In this document: in pieces, positions 1 through 11,034 of the stretch
How the letters are laid out: each line of letters opens with the position of its first letter
Numbering within the stretch: position 1 is the first letter of the stretch
DNA from: Pollenia angustigena
Lineage: Eukaryota > Arthropoda > Insecta > Diptera > Polleniidae
Direction: 5' to 3'
DNA: 64,000 nt
Assembly: GCA_930367215.1 (NCBI GenBank)
Contig: OV884059.1
Span: 64,575,393 to 64,639,392, forward strand
Notes under the pieces: model-generated
What the model was told of the DNA's origin: nothing
Databases searched by the model: none
What the model saw: the letters and a program-made list of their open reading frames with translations, nothing else
Made by a program: the position numbers and the translations under genes

Positions 1-3000
1 TGCAATTTAAGAGTAAGAAGGAACTTAATTTTCTAATAAATCTTTGTTATTTCCAATTTGCTTATTTACATTTGTTTGTTTTTTTTATGTTTAATTTGGA
101 TAAAAGCTTTTTAAGTTGAATCATTATTTTAAACAAATGATTTTCAAAGTAATAACAAAAAAAAAACAAATGGCAACTTTGAACAAAAAGAAATAATACC
201 CAAAGATCCAAAAAAAAACTAAATGGCAACTTTGACCAAAAAAATATCTATATCAAACGATTTTAAAAAAATAAGTTACATGGCAACTTCGACCAGATTT
301 TGGATTCTATTATTTTATTTTTATTCCACTTAAAATTATTAGATGGGTCACCCTATCTTATTTACCTTGTCAAATATAAGTATTTGTTTACCTTTTCTTC
401 CATTGGTCTTAAAATTTTTGTTTGGTAAATAGCCAAATATTCAAAGTTTTGTATTAGGAATCTTTCAACCCACTTTGTTGTTAATTCGGAAGGTTAGTGA
501 GAAAAAAAAGGCCAAATTGGTAAACGAAATTTACAATTATTTGGTAAGTTTGAGCAAAATTGTTTTAACCCGTTTTGATTCCTTTTTGTCTTACAGCAGA
601 AGTGCTAACAAATGGATGCAATAGAAGATGCAACAAACTTTGATTATTTGTATATTTAAAAAAAAAAAGGTTTTCAAGTTCCCGCTGGCATTTGTACGCA
701 TGTAGTTAAGTGTCATTTATTTAATATTTCATTTATGTTTAGTCCTGTAAGTATTATTCTAGTCGCTTATCGACATATTCATTCACTTATCCATTACCTT
801 ATTTACTTATTGTCTTATGTATTTACTGTTTTATTTATTAACTTATTTTTTTTTTAGTATTTTACTCATTAACTTATTTAGTTGTTATTTCTATTCATAA
901 GCCTAGTTAATTATACAGATAGTTAAATGTCAGTTTATATAAGTTCGTTATTATAGACTAATCTATATTTATAAGTTTTTGTTAATTCAATTTGGTTATT
1001 TAAGTCTATCTAGCAAGTTTCAATACTTTAATTTATATACATAAGTTTTAATCTATATAGTAATATTTAAGTTAAGGTTACTTAAGGTTATTAATTATTC
1101 TCATAATATTTATTTGAGTGTTCATTCGTTACGTCCGGTGTTTACTTTGTCTATCTGATATTTTAAAATTCCTATCCTTATCCCTAGATGAGGTATTAAA
1201 GTATTAATTAGTCGGCTATTCTAATATTGATCACTATAAATCCACTTGAACAAAGCTAATTAATCATTTTAATTTAAATCGTGGTATTTAAATACTTAAT
1301 ATTTAAGGTACTTCCGTATTATCATTGTTTCGATTCTTAGATATCAATTTAATCTAGTTCATTAACTTAAATTTTAGTTTATGTTTCTAAATTAACTTTT
1401 AGTGTAAAGATTCAAATCTAATTTAGATACCCCATTCAAAATTGAATCTGAATGTTCAAATTTGAATTCGGTTTAACTATTAAATCGAGATTTAGCACGT
1501 CAAATTCAATTCCAACATTATGTACATGTATCCAAATTTTAATTAAGTGTTCAAACTCAAGTTAAAAAAAATCCACCCTTAAACCGAATATTCAAATCTA
1601 GTTCAAATACATAATCCTAATTTAGTTTAAGAATCCCAAATTCGCCACTGGCTCAATCCTTCACATTTGGATACAATATGAATATTTGGAATTCAATTCA
1701 ACAATTTAACCTCGATTTAGTCTACCTATGTCAATGCGTATCCGATGCTAATAATTGACATAAAATTGAATATCCTGATTCAAGTTTAGTTTAGGGAATC
1801 TAAACTGAAACTCTGTACAGGTAATAAAATTTAAATTAGGTTTAAATATTTGAATCCCATTCACTTATCTAAATTCAAATTAATCTTCGACTTCAAATCC
1901 GAATTTAGTTTACACCTATAACCAAATTAAAGTTAACTCAAAGAATCCAAATCTATTTTTTTTTTGTTTAAGTACCCGGAGATTAATTAGTTTAAACATT
2001 AAAGAATTTTGTCATAAATGTTTTTCAAATTGATGTATTTACTAAGGCAATGGGAGAATTTATTGAAGTGATTAAGAATTTATTAATTAAATTATCAATA
2101 ATTAATTAATCACTCAAAGAATTTACTCCATGGATTTCTTAAATCCGTTATACGAATGTAAATTTATTTATTAAATTGTTTACTTAACGAATAAATTAAA
2201 ATTCTCTTCTTTTGTTCTATTTACCGTCTATTTCTGTTGTTTTTTTCTCTTTTTTTTTTCTACAGGTTAATTTTATTCCGTGGTTAGTCTTTAGTTGCAG
2301 TTTCAATAATAAAAAGAAAGAAAATTCTTTATTTACCCTTATTTTTTCGTTTAAGTTATTTCATATTCTTTTATGTTCGATCTTTTTATATTCTAACTCA
2401 GTTTGACGATTCCTGAATGTTTATTTAAAAGAGAATTGCCAAAATTTAGTTTTTTTTTTTTCATGTATTTCAATTAATTTCAAGAGAATTAAAAAAACAG
2501 TGATGGTTAAAATTATGGCATAAAGAAAATATATTGGTGGGTCTTACTTATATCAATACGTAGGCATAAACTTATGAATTTTAGGATTAGTTATAATAAT
2601 GTTAGATTATAAGTCAGAAAGTAGGTTAAGATTATGATTTTTATAGCGAATATAATTAGTGTAGTAATGTTATGGATAAAGCTACTTATGGTGGGTAATA
2701 ATAAATTTAGCAAAAAAATTGTAAATATAGGTATATTAATAATTTTAGTGTTAATAATTTAGAAAATGCTTTTAGATATGGAGAAGAGAAAGGTGGTAAT
2801 GACTTTAATTAGTTAATGGTCTATAGAAATAAATACTGTTTATATGCATAATTTTGTTTGTTTTTTTATAAACGTGGGCAATATAGTGGGCTGGCTTTTG
2901 TCTTCAAATGATGGATGTTTTTGGGTCAAATAAAAGTTACCTGTCTATCTGAAGATTTCATTTATATGGCCGGGGTTGGTTGACTGAGTGGTTTACCATC

Positions 3001-4149
3001 TAATGTTGTTAATGAGGTTACTACCGTGGTTGTTGTTAGTTGTAATAACGTTGGTTGATTTGCTTGCTGTTGTTGTTGTGGCAAGGTTGGTGAACGATAG
3101 TAGCTGTTACTATGGTCCCAAATGAGATTTAAAAACAATTTTTTTATAGTTTGTGGTAAATGAGGTTGTCCTTCAGTCCGGAAGATTTAAGTGGATGATG
3201 ACCTTCATGGAAATTGCCTAATGACGGTGTAGGGCTGAGACACTGGGTATTATTTTAGTTGACACGTGAGTTATGGCTTTATCACTAGGTGTTGTTGTCG
3301 GACACGTGGGTGGTGGTACAACTATAGGTTGTTGTTGTTTGGCATGTATACGTTACACGTGTTTTGTGGATCAATTGGGCTTGGTGCTGTGACACTAGGT
3401 ATTGTTGTCGGACACGTGAGTTATGGCTTTATCACTAGGTGTTGTTGTCGGACACGTGGGTGGTGGTACAACTATAGGTTGTTGTTGTTTGGCATGTATA
3501 CGTTACACGTGTTCTGTGGAACAATTGTGCTAGGTGCTGTGACACTAGGTATTATGTTATGTATGTAACTTACGCCTTAGTGCGCTCTAGACTTTGAAGC
3601 AACCTTTGCCACAGTCTTTCGCCACCTGTTGTCATACCTTGCCTTTATTTTACGTCGCCAAAAAAAAAGGTTTGGTGAGGTTGTTGGTTATGTCCCAGGC
3701 ACACAGAAGTTGTATTGCCACTGGATTCTAGCACTTTCGTTTTTTTTTTCCAAGCTTGTTCCTTTTTTTTTTGATAATTTCTTTTTCCTTTTTTTATAAT
3801 TCTTGAGATCACTTCACGTTCTTTTCTGTTTTCTCTTTTTTTTTTTAGTTTAATTTTTCTTTTTTGTAGTAAAAAAATTCCACTACATGTGCCATTCAGC
3901 TAAGGCTTTCATTATTCCCTCGAATTAATACCACCACTTACTCACTTCACTGCATGTTCTAGAATGAACTTTTCTTGATTTTTCTATACCCACGCCAAGT
4001 CTACAAAACTTTTATATTGTAGAGTTGTATTATTTTGTATGCTGCAGGGTTGTGTTTTTCTCACTTATAAATGGTGTTGGCACTCAGAGATGGGATTCTC
4101 TAAGTGTAAAAAAAAACGCCAAGATAAACAAAACACAGTGTCCGTCACA
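1..4149 (-). repeat. 3' LTR of the giant retrotransposon (partial)
   Basis: This is the downstream LTR in the element's own orientation. It matches 13670-17784 nearly base for base and ends in CCGTCACA at 4149, exactly where the two copies diverge. On the sense strand the LTR therefore begins TGTGACGG. It has no long ORF and is rich in A/T tracts. A 32 bp block at 946-977, between short AAGTT repeats, is missing in the other LTR. Confidence 0.93.
3261..3560. repeat. 150 bp tandem duplication with CACGTG boxes inside the LTR
   Basis: Two nearly identical 150 bp units (3261-3410 and 3411-3560) sit in the LTR. Each carries three CACGTG palindromes; in the first unit they are at 3263, 3303 and 3356. 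The duplication creates a 100-residue ORF that is simply the repeat translated twice, so I do not call it a gene. The right LTR has the same pair at 16898-17197. CACGTG is the classic bHLH (E-box) target, so an enhancer role is possible but unproven. Confidence 0.85.
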
Positions 4150-4154
4150 AAGCC

Positions 4155-4172
4155 AGCTCTTTTCTCCTAACC
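4155..4172 (-). other. Candidate polypurine tract for plus-strand priming
   Basis: On the sense strand the bases just before the 3' LTR read AGGAGAAAAGAG followed by a short mixed stretch and then TGTGACGG. Plus-strand DNA synthesis in LTR elements starts at such a tract. The tract is not perfectly flush with the LTR edge, so the exact boundary is uncertain. Confidence 0.5.
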
Positions 4173-4802
4173 TGTGGAGTGAAAAGAGTTGGGAAAACGG
4201 ATGGTCTGGTAACTCCCTTACCATTTATCGGCCGATGTGTAGCAACGCCCTACGATTTTTGAACTCGGCTTCCTTAGCATACTCCATCCGCTATGATTTC
4301 TTTTCCGTTTCTATCTTCAGCCAGTGAACATCACGAATCGGCTATCGGACCACCAAAAAAACCTTGTTTAGTTTGATATCCCACTCTTCCATAGTGTAGA
4401 TGATCCTTTCTCCGTCCATGCACAACTTCTGTCCCCTTGTTTCCTTTTCCTGATTTCTCTTAAGTGTGAATAAAAAAAACAAGAGCACCATACTGTTCCC
4501 GTTAAGATGCGAAGACGAAGGAATCAAACGTGCCTTCAGAAGCCAACACCCGACATTCGTGGTGGGTAAACCAGCCAGGAGCAAAATAAACAGATTCAGC
4601 AGCAACGCCCCCCCCGATCCCGTATCAGTCGAGGTAAGTGGTAGTTTATTTATTCCCTAGGATCCAATTACAGAATCTCACATCTTACAAGAGTTACCCT
4701 TGCCCCCTCTTTTTCCGTTAAAAAAAAAAACATTTTCATCGCCTATTACTAACAGAAATGCGTGGTTGACAAAATTAATCGCAAAACCTAAGCGCAGTCT
4801 AA

Positions 4803-5816
4803 AGGTACGTTCAGACTAATGCAACATTTGATAAAAATATTTGTTCTGATGTGTGCTTTAAACTGTGTGAAACAAAAAAAAATATTTTGTTTAATGTTCA
4901 CACTAAGCTCAAATATTTGACAATTTTTGTTTGTTGAAACCTTTGGCAAATAGTGTCAAAAAAAAAAATAAATGAAATCATGTTTGCCATGCGTTCAGAC
5001 TTAAACAAATATTTGCATCAAAAAAAATTATTTAACGAAAGTGTTCAAAGATTAAAATATATTTCACAAATAGTAAAAATTACTAAATTTGCTCATAGCG
5101 GTATTATAACAAGGCTTAATAGCTTTTCAAAATCGTAAGAGCTGTAAAGATTCACAGGGGAAAATCGCTTCTTCGCGAGCATGGCTAAATTCACGAAAAA
5201 ATTGCAAGCTCAAATTTATTTGAAATCGTTAAAAAAAACAAATTGTCGGAAAATAGCAACAAACAATAAATGTTTTTTTTTTTTTGCAAAATAGGCGAAA
5301 ATTCGCGAAATTTTTTTTTTTTTTTTTTAAGATTTCAAACAAGCTATAAATTGATTAAAAGTCCCTAAAAGTATAAGGAATGGAAAAAAAATCAGTAAAA
5401 ATTGCTAAATTAGCAGAAATGTGCAAATATCTGCCCATAGCGGCATGATAGCAAAGTCTTTTTATTATAACAGATCTTTAAAGCTGTAAAGAATTCCAAA
5501 ATTTACAAGAAAAATTGCTTCCATAGATAACATGGCTAAATTTTCTGTAATTGTTAACTCTTAGAAAAAAAATTTTTTTTTTTTGTAACATCAAATAAAT
5601 GTTTGCTCAAGAATTACTTAAATATTTCATTTTTTTTTTTTTTTTTGTGTTCACACTATGTTCACATTGGGCGGATATTTGTTTGCTGGCAAATACTTTT
5701 ATTGGCTCACAATCAGCTGTTATTTTATTTGACACTCAAAAGATATTTTGTGTTCAGACTACGTTGGTGAAATATTTGATGTTTACTATCAAATATTTCA
5801 TCAGTCTGAACGTACC
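4803..5816. mobile_element. MITE inserted in the retrotransposon 3' region (PIF/Harbinger-like)
   Basis: The ends are inverted copies of AGGTACGTTCAGACT followed by further similar sequence. Flanking TAA at 4800-4802 and 5817-5819 can be read as a 3 bp target duplication, as in PIF/Harbinger elements. Inside are two imperfect direct repeats (about 5070-5290 and 5390-5590) sharing a GCTGTAAAG motif and long A/T runs. No transposase is present, so it is non-autonomous. Confidence 0.8.
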
Positions 5817-6045
5817 TAAGTAACTTATTCGATCTATGATAAAAAAAAATCAATAAACCGAAGTCAAACGTGAATTATCCCATAAGTCGACAAAAATCCT
5901 TTCCAAACTAACAATATTCCATCCATTTTTTTTACAGGTGTAAAATAAAATTACATCAGCAATAACGCAATCGTTCCTGTCAAATCGTTCCCATTTTAAA
6001 ATCCAATCCACAACGATAAATAGTACCCTACGACTCGTAAGCATT

Positions 6046-9000
6046 CTATTGTTTTAAGTGCTGCGCGTGAATTACCCCTATCAACTGTCCCTTGAGATTC
6101 TCGACCTCGTACTGGCTATTACCTATAGCTCTTCTTATCCTACATTTCAGCCAGGGCCTACAAAGCTTTGCATTTATACCCTTAGAAAATTTGCTCTGTA
6201 CGAAATTCTTTCTGTAGACCTCCTGACCAGGGCTATATTTTATGTTTCTACTTTTAAGGTTGTATGATTTTACGTTCTTTAGATAGGCGTCGTGCAGCTT
6301 CTCACTTACTTTTTGGTGTATTAGTTGCATTTGTGAGGATTTTGGTAGAATTAGCATTTCTCCTTCTTCCGTAGATTTTAACTTTCTCAGGATTACATAC
6401 GCGTCGGCGTGAGTAATCATATTGTATCCGGTTAACGAAAAGTAGGGGGTAACACCTGTGGAAGAGTGAACAGTCGATCTTAGGGAACATTCGATTTTGG
6501 ACAAGTTTTCATCCCATTTAGTTTGATCCTGGTCTAAAAAACTTCTAATCGAACTAAGTATGGTCTGGTTCACCCTCTCACTATCATTCGATTGTGGTGA
6601 GTATATTGGGGTCCGGATGTGTCTTACCCCAAATATTTCTAAAAAATCTTTAAATGCTTCAGAAGTGAATTGCTGGCCGTTGTCTGAGTGTAGGAACTCT
6701 GGCACTCCAAATTTGTAAAATACCTCGTCTCTTAAAAATTTGATTACCGCCTTGGTTGTGGCTTTCGACAGGGCTTTCAATAAGACGAATTTTGTTTTAT
6801 GATCAAGGACTATAAAGATAAATGTGTTACCGGATTTCGTTCTTGTATAGGGTCCTAAGAAGTCAATGTATATCTTCTGAAACGGCCTTTGAGTCCTTAC
6901 TTCATAGCCCATGGGTGGCCGTAAAATTTGTTTTGGGTGTTTTATCTCCTTACAAGTGCTGCAATCTCTAACGAAATCCCTGATCTGTTTTACCATAGAA
7001 GGCCAATAAAAATATTCGCGAATATTATATAATGTTTTCGCTATGCCTCCGTGCGAGGTGTTATCAACATGAGATTTACAAATTAGACTGTGTGTTAATT
7101 CACCCGGCACCCATATTTTCCAGCATTCTGCTTCATTGTCTAGGTCGTTTCGGTTAAATTTTACTTTCTTGTATACAATGCCTTCTTCCACTTTCAAATC
7201 AGGCAATCGGTCCCCATTTTGCTCTACCGTGTCTATTAAGGCCAGATAATCTTTATCTTTGAAAGCTTCAGAGTTAAAATCTATCAATGGGACACTATTT
7301 AAAATCAATTCCTCCATGTCCTGACGCGAAAGCATATCGGGGACAACGTTTTTAGCTCCTTTCCTGTGCTCTATGTTGAATTTAAAGCCCTGAAGCTTTA
7401 AACTCCACCGAGCAAGTCTCCCGTTCAAGTCTTGCTGACGCATCAGCCACTTCAGACTGGAATGGTCTGTAATGACCGTAAAGTCCATCAACTCTATATA
7501 TTGGCGAAATTTTTCTATGGCCAGAACTACTGCGAGACACTCTTTTTCGGTCGTAGAATAGTTTTTCTGGGCTTGGTTCAATTTCTTCGAAAAGTATTCG
7601 ATAGGGTGCTCACCCTCTTCATCGTCTTTTTGAAATAGAACCGCCCCAATTCCTACGTTTGACGCGTCACATTGGACAAAGAATGGCCTTTCGAAATCTG
7701 GGCTGGACAATACCGGGCTGGTAACTAACCTAAGCTTGAGCTTTTCAAAAGATTCCATAGCCTCAGGGGTAAAATTAAATTTAGGAGCTTTTTTGAGTGT
7801 ATCCGTTAGAGGAGCCGTAAGAGTAGAAAAATCATTTATAAAACGGCGATACCATCCTACAGTGCCTAAGAATCTTCGCACGTCTTTTTGGTTTTTCGGT
7901 GGACCTATATCTAAAATAGCCTTAACTTTTTCTTCATCCGGTTTCAGTTTTCCCCCGCCAACTATGTAACCCAAATACTTTAACTCCCGGTAACAAAATT
8001 TTGATTTCTGCATATTAATGGTTAGTCCAGCATTCGTTAACCTCTGTCCAACAATGCGAAGCATGTCCATATGATCATCAAAGTTTGAGGACACTACCAG
8101 TAAATCGTCCAAGTATATAAACACTCTGTCCTTTAACTCAGATGGCACCACTTTATCCATCAACCGACAAAGCCTCTGGGCAGCATTGCACAGTCCAAAA
8201 GGCATCATTTTGAACTGATACTGAGGCCTGCCAGGAACTGTGAACGCTGTCTTTGGTCTGCTTGCCTCATCCAGAGGGATTTGCCAGAAGGCGTCCTTGA
8301 GGTCGATTGATGAGATAAAGTGGGTATCTCCTAACCTCGCCAGTAAACCGTCTATATTGGGCAGAGGGTACGCATCCTTCCTCGTAACCTTGTTGAGCTC
8401 CCGTGCATCGAGGCAAAGCCTGTTTGTTGGGCTTAATGACCAAGGTCATACGATTATTCCACTCTGCTCCAGTGGCTACTTCGATTACGTCCAGTTCAAT
8501 CATCCTGTCAAGTTCAGCGTAGATTAGTTTCTGCACTGCTGGACTAACGGGGTAGTGTCTCATCTTTTTGGCCGGTGCATCTCCAGTGTCTATTGTGTGT
8601 TTTTCGATTTGAGTTCTTCCCAAGCCAAACAGTGTATAACACCGAAACGATTGTTTTACATTTTCCAAAACTTTTCGTTGACGTGACGTTAATGAGTGCA
8701 TCTTGGACTCTTCCGCATTTGTGAGAGAAATTTCATCGACTAAACTATTTTCGAAGGAAACCTTCAAACCTATTTCCTTCCAAAAATCATACCCTAAAAT
8801 CAATTCCTGACTTAAGTTTGGTACCAGATACAACATCATTTCCACAAACTTATTTCCATACTTAATTTTTACGAAAATTTTTCCAACTATTAAATGTTGT
8901 TTCCCATCTGCTGTACGCACAGAAGATTTAAAGTCGAGTATTTTCGCATCCATTTGTTTTGCGTTCTCAATACAGTTTCGGCCAAGGCAACTCACAGAAG

Positions 9001-9514
9001 CTCCACTATCTAACAGGCCTTGATATGGAGATTCATTGATCTCCACTGTCATATAGGGTCTTATGTCATCTTCGCTACCTATTACCGTGGAGGCTATTAC
9101 TTTTCTCTCTTTTTTTCTTGAGGCGTATCTTTCCCTGGTTTTGCGGATTTTATTGCTAACTATGGGTGCATATTCTGTAAAAATTTCGGAACGAATTCGG
9201 TTGTAGTTTTCTAGACGCTGTTCATACGATAGGCCTGGATTTAGACCATGTCGCTTTGAGTTATTGTTTGCTTGCGAGCATCCATTTGTACATTTAGATC
9301 CTGTGTCTTCATCATCCATTGCGTTGATCTTAGCATTTTCCTTATCTGGTTGTTTGACTTTGTCTGGTATTGGGTTAATCATTTCCCTGGGTTGGTCTTG
9401 TCCGGTAAATGTGAAATTTGAAAAATTATCTTCTACTGGGATGTGCTTTGGTTTGAACACGTCGGCCCAGTTTTCCGCATGTTCGATTTGCTGTTTCCCG
9501 CACATCTGGGGCAA
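6046..9514 (-). pseudogene. pol: pro-pol of the Ty3/Gypsy element, one internal frameshift
   Basis: Two minus-strand ORFs (9514-8267 and 8208-6046) together encode the polyprotein that processes Gag, copies the RNA and integrates the DNA. The first holds an aspartic protease with a DSGAS motif near residue 169 and the start of reverse transcriptase. The second starts inside RT. It has the YLDD catalytic motif at residues 32-35, RNase H motifs (QCDAS, TEKECLA, TDHSSL), an integrase HHCC zinc finger, and a D, D, E core (IDF, SDNG, SERVN). A YSPGQEV/PW segment at the C-terminus resembles a GPY/F module. The frame changes by one base near 8418-8432, where conserved RT sequence moves to another frame. 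This copy should therefore make no complete enzyme unless the break is an assembly error. The ORF overlaps the end of gag by 82 nt in the -1 frame. Confidence 0.92.
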
Positions 9515-11034
9515 TTCGGGCTAGTTACGTCCTCGAACCCACATTTGTAGCAAAAAACATTTCGTTGTACTACAGGGCATTCGATAAAAGAGTGGCCAGG
9601 GGCCTTGCAGTTCCAACACGTGAGCTGTTTCGCTGGCACACTATCCCTTTGAAGTGCCTCAACCTGTTGTGCCTGTTCATCTATCTCCTCGGGGTTAAAC
9701 AAATCTACTTCATACACACGTCGAGAATGACCTAAAGGCATACGGTTCGAAGATCGCTTGGCAATATTCCTTTCAGCCCTTTTGCACTCCTCCAGTAGCT
9801 GATCCAGACTGTCAATCCTAATGGGGAAAACCAGTTGAGCCAATCCATCTTTCAGGTTGTCTTTAACAATTTTTACCAGCTCGCTCTCGAGTACGCTTAC
9901 CCTCATTTGGTTTTTGAGCTTAACGATTTCTGTAATGAACGCATCCGCAGACTCATTGTGTGCTTGCCTACGCTCCATTATTTTTCTTTGAATTTCGAAA
10001 TCGCTTTCAAAATTTCTGAATTTTTTTATTAGGTGGTGTTTAAAAGTCTGCCAGTCGCATATCGGATGTTTCATTCTAAAGGACCAGAACCAGTTGCTTG
10101 CTTCCCCCGTTACTAAATGATGAAAGCCTTTCATTAAAACTTCACATGAACAGTTGTAATCGTGCTTTAATGCCTCCACCCGAAATACAAAATCCTCAAC
10201 CGTCAATGACTTATTCGTACCATCGTACCTAATTCCCCATTTTTCCAATTGGTTTGGAGTCATTGGTTTAAAACCATGAAACGAAGGTGAATTTCCAAAA
10301 CCTGGAAATTGTTCAGCAAAATGCTGAGGAATATTTTCAAATACTGGTTGGGCTAAGTTGGGTTGACGCGGGCGTTGTTGTCTGAACATTTGAGGGTCAT
10401 TATGTGCAAAATGTTGTGCTGGCGGTGGTCTGTTATTATTGTTATTAAATGGGGTTTGATATGCTCGCTGCTGGTCATAGGGTGCATTGTGACGGAAAGT
10501 CTGGTTCTCCGAAGAAATTCCACGTTCGGAACGCAAGGACTCCCTTATCAATTGTGGTAGCATGAGTTGCATATTCTGGACCTCGTTCATAATTGCAGCC
10601 TGTGCAGCTCCCACCGAAGCACTGACATAATCCCTCAAAGTCACACCGTCCTCATTAATGACCATTTCAGGGTCAACTTCCTCGCCCACAGGGGGTAAAT
10701 TATTCCTATTCATGTTGCCTAAATCAAGATCACGAGTACGTTGGCTACCTGTCTGTCCAGTTATTTCCCTGGCAGTTAAGCTGCTGTAGGTCGGTGTACG
10801 AATTGTACTAAAACTATCAGGAGAAGAATGGGTTTGTGGTCCAAATCCGGGTGGGAATCTAATTGACATTAAAGGAGTAACCGCGTTTGTAGAAACAATG
10901 GGTGCTACGTTTTGATTGCTTACTATTGCCGACGTCGTGGTTAGATTGGTAACGGTGGCTGTAGTGGCTGTTGAAATGCCGTCGTTATTATTGGCCTGGT
11001 CTCTACTAGATGATCGGAGTCGCCTAGTACTCAT
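9433..11034 (-). CDS. gag: Gag polyprotein of the Ty3/Gypsy element
   Basis: This intact 533-codon ORF starts at an ATG (11034). It makes the structural protein that assembles the intracellular particle and packages the RNA. The first 250 residues are low-complexity, rich in T, S, N, Q and P. A capsid-like helical domain follows (about 255-400, with GEASNWFWSF and a basic KHHLIKKF segment). A zinc knuckle of the form C-x2-C-x4-H-x4-C lies near residue 475 (CWNC), followed by a second Cys cluster (CYKC and CPRC) that lacks the usual histidine. That pair of modules recalls Osvaldo/Ulysses-type Gag. The last 27 codons overlap pro-pol, and a slippery heptamer lies in the overlap. It is non-viral in appearance: no matrix myristoylation signal or linked envelope gene was seen. 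Confidence 0.92.
   Translation of the reverse strand: MSTRRLRSSSRDQANNNDGISTATTATVTNLTTTSAIVSNQNVAPIVSTNAVTPLMSIRFPPGFGPQTHSSPDSFSTIRTPTYSSLTAREITGQTGSQRTRDLDLGNMNRNNLPPVGEEVDPEMVINEDGVTLRDYVSASVGAAQAAIMNEVQNMQLMLPQLIRESLRSERGISSENQTFRHNAPYDQQRAYQTPFNNNNNRPPPAQHFAHNDPQMFRQQRPRQPNLAQPVFENIPQHFAEQFPGFGNSPSFHGFKPMTPNQLEKWGIRYDGTNKSLTVEDFVFRVEALKHDYNCSCEVLMKGFHHLVTGEASNWFWSFRMKHPICDWQTFKHHLIKKFRNFESDFEIQRKIMERRQAHNESADAFITEIVKLKNQMRVSVLESELVKIVKDNLKDGLAQLVFPIRIDSLDQLLEECKRAERNIAKRSSNRMPLGHSRRVYEVDLFNPEEIDEQAQQVEALQRDSVPAKQLTCWNCKAPGHSFIECPVVQRNVFCYKCGFEDVTSPNCPRCAGNSKSNMRKTGPTCSNQSTSQ
9493..9499 (-). promoter_or_regulatory. -1 ribosomal frameshift site GGGAAAC at the gag/pol overlap
   Basis: On the sense strand the gag codons read GCG GGA AAC, so G-GGA-AAC lies in exactly the phase needed for tandem -1 slippage. 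The pro-pol ORF is in the -1 frame relative to gag, and the heptamer lies inside the 82 nt overlap. GGGAAAC is a known retroviral-type slippery sequence. Downstream a possible stem of GAACA with TGTTC is weak, so the stimulatory structure is unproven. Confidence 0.75.

Larger units (their letters stand above)
4150..6045 (-). other. Non-coding 3' segment of the retrotransposon, between pol and 3' LTR
   Basis: This 1.9 kb lies downstream of integrase on the minus strand. It has no convincing ORF. A 64-codon ORF begins 2 nt after the pol stop (ATG at 6044) but shows no recognisable domain, and no envelope-like protein was found. A 1 kb MITE (4803-5816) occupies more than half of it. Purine-rich sense sequence around 4155-4172, next to the LTR, is the likely polypurine tract. 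Confidence 0.7.

Noticed and set aside
2212..2406. 64-codon ORF in both LTR copies
   Set aside because: Identity between the copies reflects LTR duplication. The composition is low-complexity Phe/Leu from T-rich DNA, with no motif, on the antisense strand.
3266..3568. 100-codon ORF, also present at 16903-17205
   Set aside because: It is the 150 bp LTR tandem repeat read through twice and uses no clear start context; it lies in the LTR on the strand opposite to the element's genes.
4342..4660. ORFs on both strands downstream of pol, considered as envelope remnants
   Set aside because: No glycoprotein-like features, cysteine pattern or furin site; short and overlapping on both strands.
8240..9524. 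Plus-strand ORFs opposite pol (8240-8527 and 9264-9524)
   Set aside because: They are shadows of the conserved protease-RT coding sequence on the other strand.
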